Source: Anaerolineales bacterium
GTDB taxonomy: Bacteria > Chloroflexota > Anaerolineae > 4572-78 > J111
Length of the DNA stretch: 14,178 nucleotides
Assembly: GCA_012032575.1 (NCBI GenBank)
Contig: JAAUSP010000146.1
Span: 1 to 14,178, forward strand
Reading direction: 5' to 3'
This document shows, one piece after another, positions 1 through 7,878 of the stretch (position 1 is the first letter of the stretch; each line of letters begins with the position of its first letter). The translations under genes were made by a program, and so were the position numbers. Under the pieces are notes generated by a model. It did not search any database, was not told the DNA's origin, and worked only from the letters and a program-made list of their open reading frames with translations.

Positions 1-1
1 C

Positions 2-1837
2 AGCATCTTCCCCATTGACCCCGGCGACACCCGCCGCGTCGAAATCGAATACAGCGAAATATTGCCGCTCGAAAACGGCCTGGTCCACTATGTTTATCCC
101 CTCAGCACCGAGCGCTTTTCGGCCCGCCCCCTGGAAGATGTCTCGGTGACGGTCAACATCCAATCCAACGAGGCCATCAAAGCCGTTTACTCCTCCAGCC
201 ACCCGGTCAGCGTCAACCGCGAGGGCCGCTTCGGGGCTATCGTCGGCTGGGAAGACGCCAATGTGCTGCCCAGTACCGATTTCAGCCTCTACTACACCGT
301 CTCCCAGGATGACATCGGGGTGAACCTGCTCAGCTACAAAGCTCAAAATGAAGACGGCTTCTTTGTTCTGCTGGTCGCGCCCAATGTGGACGCCGAGCAG
401 GTGGTAGACAAAGATGTAATCCTGGTCCTCGACGTGTCCGGCTCGATGGAAGGCGAAAAAATGGAGCAGGCCCGCGACGCCTTGCTGTATGTGCTCGACC
501 ACCTCAACCAGGGCGACCGGTTCAACGTGATTTCGTTCAGCACCGGCGTGAGCAGCTTCTCCGGCAAACCCGAACCCCTGTCCGCTCTGCCCGAAGCCCG
601 CCGTTTTGTTGAGGAACTGCGGCCCGAAGGCAGCACCGACATCAACCGCGCCCTGCTCGAAGCGATTGGCGGAGCCGACCCGGAACGCCCGACCATCATT
701 ATCTTTTTGACCGACGGCCTGCCCACCAGCGGCGTGGTCGAGACGCCCCAGATTTTAGCCAACGTCGAGGGCGCGGCCAGCCCCAACCTGCGCATCTTCC
801 CCTTTGGGGTGGGTGATGACGTGGACACGGTTCTGCTCGACACCCTGGCCCAGGAGCAGCGCGGAGCCAGCGCTTATGTCCGCCCCGGCGAAAATGTAAC
901 CGAACAGGTCGGCGGCTTTTACGCCAAAGTCAGCACCCCGGTTCTGGCGGACCTGACCCTCAGCGTGGACGGCGTGACCCTCGAAGATACCTATCCCTAC
1001 CCCCTGCCCGACCTGTTTGCCGGAACGCAGCTCATTGTGACCGGGCGCTACCGCGACGGCGGCCCGGCTACGGTCAGCCTGACCGGCCAGATCAACGGCC
1101 AGGAGCGCACCTTCCGCTTTGACGATTTGAGTTTTGCCAGCGGCCCCGGCACCACCAACCGCAGCGCCGAGTTCATTCCGCGCCTGTGGGCGACCCGCAA
1201 AGTGGGTTATCTGCTCAACCAGATTCGGCTGCACGGCGAGAACCGCGAAATGATTGATGAGATTGTCAACCTGAGCGTGCGCTACGGTATCATCACCCCC
1301 TACACCTCGTTCCTGGTCGAAGAGCCGGAGCTGGCTCTCAGCCAGGAAGGGCGGCAGCAGATTGCCGAAGACGAGTATGCCGCCGCCCAATCCGCCCCCG
1401 CCGCTGAAGTGTCCGGCGATGCCGCCGTCAACAAAGCCGTGGAACAAAATGCCCTGGCCGGCGCCCCGATGGCTGCTCCCCTGGCCACCGCCATCCCCGG
1501 CGCGGACGGCGCACCGGGTCTCAGCAGCGCTGTGACCGCTGTGGGCGACAAAGCCTTTGTGCTCAAAGACGGCGTCTGGACCGACACCACCTTCGACCCG
1601 ACGACGATGACCACCACCCCACTGCCCTTCCCGTCGGACCTGTTCCTGGAATTTCTGGGCGACCATCCCGACGCCGGCAAATATTTCGCCCTGGGCGAGC
1701 GGGTGATTGTGGTGCTAGATGGGGTGGCGTTTGAAACTGTTACCGATGGAGAGGCTGAGGCTAAGGCTGAGGCTGAGGCAGTATCTATGGCTCAGTCTTC
1801 GCCTCAGCCTGACTCACCCTCCCCTCAGCCTTTTTAA
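2..1837 (+). CDS. VIT and vWA domain surface protein, 5' end outside window
   Basis: Open reading frame already open at the left edge, so the TTG at 62 is not a real start: codons from position 2 read SIFPIDPGDTRRVEIEY, the end of a VIT (vault/inter-alpha-trypsin) domain. Numbering from 62, a vWA domain spans about residues 118-290 with a complete MIDAS: DVSGS 124-128, T192 in GSTDI and D218 in LTDG, so divalent-metal-dependent ligand binding is plausible. A beta-rich region follows, then a conserved-looking segment around FVLKDGVWTD and YFALGERVIVVLDGV. The last 30 residues are low complexity (Glu/Ala then Ser/Pro/Gln) encoded by a microrepeat, ending in TAA at 1835-1837. Such proteins are usually extracytoplasmic and act in adhesion or protein interaction. 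The partner ORF at 1846, carrying a PKD domain and membrane anchor, is probably its true C terminus. Domain calls are firm; the ligand is unknown. Confidence 0.88.
   Translation, partial: SIFPIDPGDTRRVEIEYSEILPLENGLVHYVYPLSTERFSARPLEDVSVTVNIQSNEAIKAVYSSSHPVSVNREGRFGAIVGWEDANVLPSTDFSLYYTVSQDDIGVNLLSYKAQNEDGFFVLLVAPNVDAEQVVDKDVILVLDVSGSMEGEKMEQARDALLYVLDHLNQGDRFNVISFSTGVSSFSGKPEPLSALPEARRFVEELRPEGSTDINRALLEAIGGADPERPTIIIFLTDGLPTSGVVETPQILANVEGAASPNLRIFPFGVGDDVDTVLLDTLAQEQRGASAYVRPGENVTEQVGGFYAKVSTPVLADLTLSVDGVTLEDTYPYPLPDLFAGTQLIVTGRYRDGGPATVSLTGQINGQERTFRFDDLSFASGPGTTNRSAEFIPRLWATRKVGYLLNQIRLHGENREMIDEIVNLSVRYGIITPYTSFLVEEPELALSQEGRQQIAEDEYAAAQSAPAAEVSGDAAVNKAVEQNALAGAPMAAPLATAIPGADGAPGLSSAVTAVGDKAFVLKDGVWTDTTFDPTTMTTTPLPFPSDLFLEFLGDHPDAGKYFALGERVIVVLDGVAFETVTDGEAEAKAEAEAVSMAQSSPQPDSPSPQPF
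1751..1831 (+). repeat. GGCTGA microrepeat with inverted arms, terminator-like
   Basis: The left half is a run of GAGGCT/AAGGCT units (1751-1779). The right half carries the complement: 1770-1779 pairs perfectly with 1801-1810 (10 bp) and 1752-1760 with 1823-1831 (9 bp). A run of five T (1831-1835) follows at once, so the segment resembles an intrinsic terminator, yet it is translated as the C-terminal tail of the vWA ORF and covers the point where the frame is lost. Confidence 0.7.
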
Positions 1838-1845
1838 CTGCCGAC

Positions 1846-2352
1846 GTGATCGAAGGTGTCGCGCCGTTGGAAGTCAATTTTACCGGAACCCTGCCTAACG
1901 AGTCAGGTGAGAACAGGGAAAATGCCTGCCAGGAGGGGCGGTTTGAGTTTGGAGACGGCAATTCGTTATCAGTGACGGCTGCCACGTGCGATCCTGAAAA
2001 GAAACGCGGCGACGTTGCCAATTACGTTTATGACGAACCGGGCGAGTATCAGGCCACTTATGCTGTCGGTCGCTTGAAGTCGGAGCCTTTGACGATCATC
2101 GTCAGAGGGTCAGGCGACACCCCCAGTCCCACCGACACCGCTACGACCATCGCAGTGCAGCCGACCACAATTGCCCCGCAGCCGACCGAAGCCCCGCTTG
2201 CCGAGGCTACGCCTGTCTCGCCTACCCCAACCCCCGCTGCGTCAAAAGTTGAGACTTCCGGCGCTTCCCTCTTCAACGTCTGGACGCTGCTTTTATTGCC
2301 CCTGCTGGGTCTGGCCGTTGGCTGGTTTATCTGGGGACGGGGAAGAAATTAA
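1846..2352 (+). CDS. PKD-like domain, Thr/Pro stalk and C-terminal membrane anchor, probably the detached end of the vWA gene
   Basis: Residues from the GTG at 1846: PKD-like beta-sandwich at about 1-85 (APLEVNFTG, FEFGDGNS, YVYDEPGEYQATY), with C28 and C48 as a possible disulfide; a Thr/Pro-rich stalk at about 90-135; a hydrophobic helix at 143-163 followed by WGRGRN. This is the layout of the C-terminal anchor of an exported protein, yet there is no signal peptide. No Shine-Dalgarno precedes the GTG. The frame is open back to 1813, and reading upstream gives LTADVIEGVAPLEVNF, an entry into the PKD fold that the GTG start would cut off. It therefore most likely continues the upstream vWA protein, joined if one more T were present in the T5 tract at 1831-1835. 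A genuine separate small gene is less likely. Confidence 0.7.
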   Translation: MIEGVAPLEVNFTGTLPNESGENRENACQEGRFEFGDGNSLSVTAATCDPEKKRGDVANYVYDEPGEYQATYAVGRLKSEPLTIIVRGSGDTPSPTDTATTIAVQPTTIAPQPTEAPLAEATPVSPTPTPAASKVETSGASLFNVWTLLLLPLLGLAVGWFIWGRGRN

Positions 2353-2383
2353 GGTGGTTCCAAGAAAATAGTTACTCAATATT

Positions 2384-2428
2384 CGTGTTGCGTGAGAAAA
2401 GCAGACGGAACACACAACACGCAACACG
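2384..2428. repeat. Inverted repeat between convergent genes, possible bidirectional terminator
   Basis: Arms 2384-2394 and 2418-2428 are perfect 11-bp complements (CGTGTTGCGTG) around a 23-nt loop. An outer pair, 2357-2365 with 2445-2453 (9 bp), encloses it. The right side is made of ACACAAC/ACGCAAC-type microrepeat units. It fills the 108-bp gap between the PKD ORF (+) and the oxidoreductase (-). It may end transcription from both sides, but neither flank has a good T-tract. Confidence 0.6.
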
Positions 2429-2460
2429 CTTTGGTTAATTTAAATCTTGGAACTGCCTGA

Positions 2461-4536
2461 TCATCCTTCTGACTTTCGGAGCCAGACCCGATTGCTATGA
2501 AACGTACTCTGACCGGCCAAATCGGCCAGGGCGTCGGGAGTGGTCCAGTTGACATTGCGCCCGCCATCGAGTTTGGACCAGTAGCCCTTGGGCGAGGCCA
2601 GTACGCCGGGCCGCACCGCCTCGGTGACGACGGCCCGCAGGGTACACCCGCCCCGTTCATTCTCGACCACCACCGTATCACCGTCGGCAATGCAGCGGGC
2701 AGAGGCGTCGGCGGGGTTGATTTCCACAAACGGCGTTCCCTCTCGCTCTAACAGGCTGGGCTGATTAGCCATACTGCTGGTTACAAAGTGGTGGGCGGCC
2801 CCACTAATCAAGGTTAAACTCTCCCCTGCGCCCCTGCGCCCCTGCGCCCCTGTGTCAAACAACTCAACCTCCGCCGGATCGGACCAGCCGGGCAGCGGGT
2901 CGTGTCCCGCCTCGGCCAGGCGTTGGGAGAACAGCTCCACCTTGCCGCTGGCGGTCGGGAAATGTAAATCGGCAAAGGGGGTCGGCGAGTCAAGGGCCAG
3001 GGGCACAGCCTGACCTGCCTTGAGTTGTGCCAGGCTAATCCCATGAAAAGCCGGGGTATGTTCGGCCGAAGCAGTCAAAATTTCCTCAATCACTTCGTCA
3101 ACACTCTGGTGCAGCCAGGGGTCGTCAAAGCCGAGCGCCTCGGCCAGTAAAGTCATGACCTCCCAATTGTTTTTGCTCTCGCCCAGCGGCGGAATGGCCG
3201 GATGATTGTAGGTCAGCATGGTGTGACCGTAGGCTTTGTGCAGGTCGGCGTGCTCAAGCTGCGAGGTGGCGGGCAGGACAATGTCGGCGTAGTCGGCGGT
3301 GTCGGTCATGAACAGTTCGTGGACCACCGTAAAAAGGTCCTCCCGCCGCAGCCCCTCGACAATTTTGCCGGCGTTGGGGGCAATCGCCGCCGGGTTGGAG
3401 CCAAACACGTACAGCGACATGATCGGCGGGTCGGTGATTTCGCCGGTCAGCGCCGCGCCCAGACGGTTCATGTTGACGCTGCGGGGGGGCGGTGGGCAGT
3501 TTTCCAGATGGTTGACCCCGGCCCATTTGAAGTAGCCGCTGGTGCTGTAAGCCAGGCCGCCGCCGCGCACCCCGTACTGGCCGGTCAGCGCCGGCAAAGT
3601 CAGCAGGGCGCGGACGGTCTGCCCCCCGTGCTGATGGCGCTGCAAGCCGTCGGCAAATTTGATCAGGGCCGGCTGGGTAGTGGCGTAGAGTCGAGCCAGG
3701 TCAATGATGGCTGTTTCCGGCAGGCCGGTGATCGCGGCGACGCGGGCCGGTTCGTAAGCAGCCAGGCGCTCCCGGAGCTGCGGCCAGCCGACTGTGTGGG
3801 TTTCCAGCCAGGCCTCGTTGTGCAAGTTTTCGGCCACGATGATGTGGGCCAGCCCCAGCGCCAGCACGCCATCGGTGTTGGGCAGGGGAGCCAGGTGCCA
3901 ATCGGCGCCGCGAGCGGTGCGGCTGCGGCGCGGGTCAATGACCACGACCCGGCAGCCGTTGCGCTGGGCATTTGTGAGGTGCGGCATAAAATGGGGGGCC
4001 GTGCTAACCGGGTTATGGCCCCAAATGATGATCAGGCGGCTGTGGGCCACATCCTCGTAAGGCTGGCTGTGCCTGGCCCCCAGCGTGGCTTCGACGGCGA
4101 GTTCGGCGGCGGACCCGCAAATGCTGCGCTGCAACTGGCTGGCCCCCAGCCGATTCCACAGCCGGTTGTTGGTAACTGTCATCTGGACCAGTCCCAGGGT
4201 GCCGCTATAACTGTAGGGCAAAATGGCGGCTGCGCCATACTGAGCTATAATTTCCTGCCAGCGCCCGGCAATTTCGGCGATGGCCTCAGCCCAGGTGATC
4301 CGCGCCCATTGGCCGCTGCCTTTGGGGCCGACCCGGCGGAGCGGATATTGCAAACGGTCGGGGTGGTAAACCCGTTCCAGATAGGGCCGTACTTTGGCGC
4401 ACAGCCAGCCCCCGGTGATGGGATGCTCCGGGTCGGCGTAAAAATTGATGGCCCGATTGTTTTCCACTTCGGTGACAATGCCGCAGGTGTCCGGGCAGTC
4501 GTGGGGACAGGCCCCGTGGATGCGTTGAATGGTCAT
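2461..4536 (-). CDS. Molybdopterin-dependent oxidoreductase with 4Fe-4S cluster (DMSO reductase family, COG0243-like)
   Basis: A 691-residue cytoplasmic-type MopB enzyme: no Tat or Sec signal precedes the iron-sulfur motif. The N-terminal cluster motif is C10-x3-C14-x3-C18-x27-C46 (CPHDCPDTC, then GGWLCAK). C140 in RSICGSAA sits where the family places the Mo ligand and is the candidate. Mo/W-bis-MGD binding regions include IIIWGHNPVSTAP, VVVIDPRRSRTA and YVFGSNPAAIAPN; the C-terminal dinucleotide-binding barrel runs from about residue 575 (FVEINPADA, GDTVVVENERGG). The start ATG at 4536 has an AAGGGGG ribosome site 5 nt upstream. No electron-transfer partner or chaperone gene lies nearby, so substrate and redox partner cannot be read. 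A microrepeat-coded insert (DTGAQGRRGAGES) lies in the linker before the C-terminal domain. Convergent with the vWA/PKD gene and divergent from the beta-helix gene. Confidence 0.9.
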   Translation of the reverse strand: MTIQRIHGACPHDCPDTCGIVTEVENNRAINFYADPEHPITGGWLCAKVRPYLERVYHPDRLQYPLRRVGPKGSGQWARITWAEAIAEIAGRWQEIIAQYGAAAILPYSYSGTLGLVQMTVTNNRLWNRLGASQLQRSICGSAAELAVEATLGARHSQPYEDVAHSRLIIIWGHNPVSTAPHFMPHLTNAQRNGCRVVVIDPRRSRTARGADWHLAPLPNTDGVLALGLAHIIVAENLHNEAWLETHTVGWPQLRERLAAYEPARVAAITGLPETAIIDLARLYATTQPALIKFADGLQRHQHGGQTVRALLTLPALTGQYGVRGGGLAYSTSGYFKWAGVNHLENCPPPPRSVNMNRLGAALTGEITDPPIMSLYVFGSNPAAIAPNAGKIVEGLRREDLFTVVHELFMTDTADYADIVLPATSQLEHADLHKAYGHTMLTYNHPAIPPLGESKNNWEVMTLLAEALGFDDPWLHQSVDEVIEEILTASAEHTPAFHGISLAQLKAGQAVPLALDSPTPFADLHFPTASGKVELFSQRLAEAGHDPLPGWSDPAEVELFDTGAQGRRGAGESLTLISGAAHHFVTSSMANQPSLLEREGTPFVEINPADASARCIADGDTVVVENERGGCTLRAVVTEAVRPGVLASPKGYWSKLDGGRNVNWTTPDALADLAGQSTFHSNRVWLRKSEG
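2823..2852. repeat. CCCCTGCG octamer tandem repeat (3.75 copies) inside the oxidoreductase gene
   Basis: Units at 2823-2830, 2831-2838, 2839-2846 and a partial 2847-2852. In the minus-strand protein it encodes the Gly/Ala/Arg-rich linker AQGRRGAGES. The 30-bp length keeps frame, so the enzyme is not broken. Confidence 0.85.
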
Positions 4537-4831
4537 GGTTTCCCCCTTATTTCATCTGTCCTAACTTTTTTCCTATTTCATTTAGGCTTAAATGATATTA
4601 TTTTAAGTATACTCATTCTGTTGTTAATTTGTCCAATCCTGTCTACTTCAGTTTCTACTTGTTTTTCGCTGCCCCTTTTGACTAACTTGCCAGTGTAGGC
4701 TCAATACCAGCCCCTCTCACCTTTATTATTAATAAGCTTAATTGATTTCTCTTTAGTGACAATAAACCGCTTTGGTTTTCTGTTCAATGATAGATATGAA
4801 AAGTGTAATTGTTTGGCAAAGGAGAACACAA
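4537..4831. other. Low-GC divergent intergenic region
   Basis: This 295-bp AT-rich spacer separates the oxidoreductase (-) from the beta-helix gene (+) and must hold both promoters. A TATACT at 4608-4613 could be a plus-strand -10 box, without a convincing -35. A small dyad (CTTAAA 4587-4592, TTTAAG 4602-4607) lies just before it. An in-frame ATG at 4790 and an apparent earlier start at 4772 lack ribosome sites. No RNA gene or repeat was seen. Confidence 0.5.
4818..4824 (+). promoter_or_regulatory. Ribosome binding site AAAGGAG that sets the beta-helix protein start
   Basis: AAAGGAG lies 7 nt before the ATG at 4832. It decides against the longer in-frame start at 4772 and places a normal signal peptide at the N terminus. 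Confidence 0.75.
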
Positions 4832-5773
4832 ATGTCGAAATGTCGTCGGCTGCAAGTAAGTTTAAACCGGGTTGGGTTAGTTATAGTTGCGGCGCTACTT
4901 ATATCAATGGTTAGTTTGACCTTATTGGTGATGAATGCCGAGGCCAAACGTTCGAAAGGAGGGCCAGGGTGTGGAGGTGATTTAGCCAGTCTATTAGACC
5001 AGGTAGAAGATGGAGATGTTGTTGAGGTTTTAACAGGACCTACCGCCTGGGACTCAAACGGGGCTATCCTGACGAAGAATATCACTATTGAAGGTGGATG
5101 GCAGCTAATTACTACTACCTGTGTCAGTTCTGATACCAGCGGCTCTTCTTTTGAATGGCCGGCGGAACGTTCAATTATTGGAGATTACCCGCTGGACTCA
5201 ATAATCAGAATTAATCCACCACTCATCTCAACAACGATGCGCTATTTGGATATTGTTCAGGTAGCCGGGGGGGTGGCTCAAGGCGGCGCAATAAGTGGGG
5301 TCATTTCTGACGGGGCGCGCCTCTTATTGGACAATGTACTCATCACCAATAGCAGTGCTGATAGGGGCGGTGGGTTATATCTGGAGGTACGAGGCAACTC
5401 TCAACTCATATTGTCGGACACTGATTTCACTTTCAATACAGCCCAAAACACGGGGGGCGGTTTTGAGATTCATGTTTTCAACAATAGTCAAGTTACAATT
5501 ATTAATAGTCAGGTCTCTACCAATACTGCTACCAATGGGAATGGCGGCGGTGGCCGGATTGTGATTCATAGTGGTTCGGTCACTATTGCTAATAGCTCTT
5601 TCTTTGATAATCAAGCGAACGGGAGCGGTAAAGGACTATTAGTTGAAGGGGTGGGTAGCGGACCTGCTTACCTGATATTGCAGAATAATGTTTTTAGTTC
5701 CAGTTTGCAGATCAGTGGCACTGTCACTGTGCTAGATAAACAGACATTTCTGCCGATTGTCTTCAAGAAATGA
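4832..5773 (+). CDS. Secreted right-handed beta-helix protein with FLPIVFK C terminus
   Basis: A 313-residue exported protein. The N terminus has Lys/Arg (MSKCRRLQ), a hydrophobic core at about residues 14-34 and a likely signal peptidase I site after NAEA. After a short conserved-looking segment (GDLASLLDQVEDGDVVEV, ITIEGGW) come beta-helix coils with Pmp-like GGAI/GGGL/GGGF and F-x-x-N elements (GGAISG, FTFNTA, FFDNQA). It has pectin-lyase fold character but no identifiable catalytic set, so a surface or adhesive role is more likely than an enzyme. The C terminus, KQTFLPIVFKK, resembles the short hydrophobic LPxxxK/R endings I recall on many secreted Chloroflexota proteins. Low GC relative to the flanking core genes. 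Its stop at 5771-5773 is 8 nt from the end of the convergent giant gene. Function unknown. Confidence 0.75.
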   Translation: MSKCRRLQVSLNRVGLVIVAALLISMVSLTLLVMNAEAKRSKGGPGCGGDLASLLDQVEDGDVVEVLTGPTAWDSNGAILTKNITIEGGWQLITTTCVSSDTSGSSFEWPAERSIIGDYPLDSIIRINPPLISTTMRYLDIVQVAGGVAQGGAISGVISDGARLLLDNVLITNSSADRGGGLYLEVRGNSQLILSDTDFTFNTAQNTGGGFEIHVFNNSQVTIINSQVSTNTATNGNGGGGRIVIHSGSVTIANSSFFDNQANGSGKGLLVEGVGSGPAYLILQNNVFSSSLQISGTVTVLDKQTFLPIVFKK

Positions 5774-5781
5774 TGAATAGT

Positions 5782-7878
5782 TTATATTGCCCGGATATTC
5801 TTGAACTTAAAAGTGCCGCCGCGAATGACTCGACCTGATCCCTCCCAGGTAAAACCGGGGTTTAGCAACCCATACCCTTGCCGGTAATAAAGAGGAACAA
5901 CGGCCGTGTCTTCGGCGACTAAAATTCTATCAGCTTGATGGTAAAGTGCTAAACGGGCAGCATAGTTAGTCAAGCGAGCCGCCTGTTCCACAGCCTGGTC
6001 AAATTGTTGATTCTGCCAGCCAAGATAATTGTTAGGGCTGGCGCTGTGGAAAAGAACCCGCAGAATATCATCAGGATCAGGGTAATCTACGTCCCAGTTT
6101 GATAATGATAATTGTGCTACTCCCTGTTTCATCATTGCTGCGATTTCTTCAATTGAAACACCTTCTATAACTTGGACATGCGCCTCTAGGTGCTCACGCC
6201 AGCTTGACTGCAAAAAATTTGGCGTGGTGTCAAAACCAGGGGACAGGACAAGGGTCAGGGGAGGTAGGTCAGCTCCTGAATTGAAGCCCGCCTGTCGTAA
6301 AAGATTGCGGGCGGCAATAGGATCAAAGTTTAAACCTATTTCGGGTGAATGACCCGACATACCGGGTGGCACCACTCCACCTGAGGCTGCTCTTTGCCCA
6401 TTGGCCCAAACTTCTCGCATCAGCTCATCCAGATTAATCGCTCTGGCGAACGCTTGGCGCACTAACTTTTGGTTAAATGGCGGGAATTTACAGGCAAACT
6501 CCAAAAAAAATGTACCGAGATACTGCACCAAATATGTTTCATCAGGCCGATGCCTCAATAATTCGGGGGGCTTCCATAGGGGACACCAGTCAATCCTATT
6601 TGCCAGGTAATCATCTAAATTGGGTACATCAATAAAAAGCAATAAGGCCTGTTCCAGGTTGCCAGGAATATAACCATGATAGGCTGCACTCCTTGTCAAC
6701 AACATCTCTCGACCTGGCTGCCACTGTTCCACTCTAAAAGGGCCGTTACAAACCAAATTTTCCAGCTTCATCCAACCGGCTTCGTTAACCTGAACGATAT
6801 GGGCTGGCTGCGGAAAAGTAATAGAGGTTGCCAGGAGATAGGGAAAATAAGGGGTCGGTGCTGTTAAGGTAATTTCCAGGGTTAAATCATCTAAGGCTCT
6901 GATAGCTATAGAGGCAGGGTCGCTCCTCCGGCCTTGATGAAAATCCTCAGCACCCTGCACCACGTAAAGCTGCTGGGCAAAAGCGGCGACTGTGTCGGGA
7001 TGTAAGTTACGACGCCAGGCGAAAACAAAATCGTGAGCGGTCAGGGGGGTCCCATCGCTCCATTTGAGGCCAGAACGTAGTTCAAATTGGTAGTTTTGAC
7101 CGGTTTCATCAACGTGCCAACGTCGAGCTACGGCTGGAATAATGTTCAACTCCGTATCTAATTCGGTTAACCCCTCGAATAAATTTTTGATAATTTCTTC
7201 ATCATCCGTCGTGTCAATTAACCCCGGATCGAGCGTAGTTGGTTCGAACACGCCCACTCGAAATAGAGGCTTGCTATTCCCCGGAGTATCAAATGTTGGA
7301 GGTGTGTCTCGCTCCACCTGCTCCAACAACTCAAACGCCCGATCATAAAACTCCTGCGCCCCTTCAAAATCCAGTTGATTGGCCCGCACCTGGGCCAGTT
7401 TGAGATAGGTCTTGGCCCGGCGTTCCGAGTTGGGAAAGCCGCCGGCGGCCTCCTGCTCGTCGAGCAGCTTCAAAACGCGCTGGTACAGCATTTCGGCTTC
7501 TTCGTTGGCGTAGAGCAGGCGGGCCTGGTCGGCGGTTTGGAGGTGATAGTAGATGGCCTGCTCAAAATCGCTGGCCCGCTCGTAGTGGTAGGCCAGCAGG
7601 CCGGACTGCTCGGCGATACGGCCGGGAAAGAAGCGCTCCAAAGATTCGGCCACCTGGCGATGATAAGCCCGGCGGCGCTCGTAGAGCAGGGTGCTGTAGG
7701 CGCTCTCCTGGATCAGGCTGTGGCGAAAAGCGTAAGTCGGGCCGAGGTCGGTGGTAGCGCCGGGCAGCACGTAGCGGTCGGCTTCGAGGGTGGCCATCTG
7801 GCGCGACAAATCCTCCTCCCCGGCAGTCAGCACGGCCAAAACCTGGGTAAAAAAGGTCTCGCCGATGACCGACGCCAT
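5782..7878 (-). CDS. C-terminal half of giant cyclase protein: TPR region plus SBP_bac_5 solute-binding domain
   Basis: Numbering from the ATG at 7878: residues 1-60 finish the winged-helix part of the STAND ATPase (MASVIGETF, YAFRHSLIQESAYSTLL). Residues 65-190 are helical TPR-like (AIYYHLQTADQARLLYANEEAEMLYQRVLKLL, QEFYDRAFELLEQV). From about 205 to the end is a complete family-5 solute-binding domain of OppA/DppA type (RVGVFEPTTLDPG, FEGLTELD, SGLKWSDGTPLTAHDFVFAW, NGPFRVEQW, VRQAFARAIN). The TPR joins the binding domain through a short Pro/Thr linker, with no signal peptide or membrane helix, so the binding domain should be cytoplasmic. The ATG is internal to the motif TLQMASVIGETF and has no ribosome site, so this ORF is almost certainly the frameshifted continuation of 10178-7890 rather than its own gene. 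DNA for the SBP part (below about 7310) is clearly lower in GC than the TPR part. No ABC permease or ATPase gene is nearby. Confidence 0.85.
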   Translation of the reverse strand: MASVIGETFFTQVLAVLTAGEEDLSRQMATLEADRYVLPGATTDLGPTYAFRHSLIQESAYSTLLYERRRAYHRQVAESLERFFPGRIAEQSGLLAYHYERASDFEQAIYYHLQTADQARLLYANEEAEMLYQRVLKLLDEQEAAGGFPNSERRAKTYLKLAQVRANQLDFEGAQEFYDRAFELLEQVERDTPPTFDTPGNSKPLFRVGVFEPTTLDPGLIDTTDDEEIIKNLFEGLTELDTELNIIPAVARRWHVDETGQNYQFELRSGLKWSDGTPLTAHDFVFAWRRNLHPDTVAAFAQQLYVVQGAEDFHQGRRSDPASIAIRALDDLTLEITLTAPTPYFPYLLATSITFPQPAHIVQVNEAGWMKLENLVCNGPFRVEQWQPGREMLLTRSAAYHGYIPGNLEQALLLFIDVPNLDDYLANRIDWCPLWKPPELLRHRPDETYLVQYLGTFFLEFACKFPPFNQKLVRQAFARAINLDELMREVWANGQRAASGGVVPPGMSGHSPEIGLNFDPIAARNLLRQAGFNSGADLPPLTLVLSPGFDTTPNFLQSSWREHLEAHVQVIEGVSIEEIAAMMKQGVAQLSLSNWDVDYPDPDDILRVLFHSASPNNYLGWQNQQFDQAVEQAARLTNYAARLALYHQADRILVAEDTAVVPLYYRQGYGLLNPGFTWEGSGRVIRGGTFKFKNIRAI

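Noticed and set aside
755..1666. 303-residue minus-strand ORF opposite the vWA gene
   Set aside because: Antisense shadow of a clear vWA domain gene; composition is biased and no ribosome site is seen.
3202..4698. 498-residue plus-strand ORF opposite the oxidoreductase
   Set aside because: Lies antisense to a gene with clear motifs; its protein is Gly/Val/Gln-rich with no domain, typical of a GC-rich shadow.
4772..4831. Longer start for the beta-helix protein at 4772
   Set aside because: It would put 20 residues before the signal peptide, while AAAGGAG stands just before the ATG at 4832.
7220..7250. GGTTCGAA as a tRNA T-arm
   Set aside because: No acceptor or anticodon stems around it; it lies inside the SBP coding region.
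5782..7310. Ordinary ABC-transporter peptide-binding protein gene
   Set aside because: No start, signal peptide or lipobox before the SBP domain; it continues without a break from the TPR region, and no transporter genes are adjacent.
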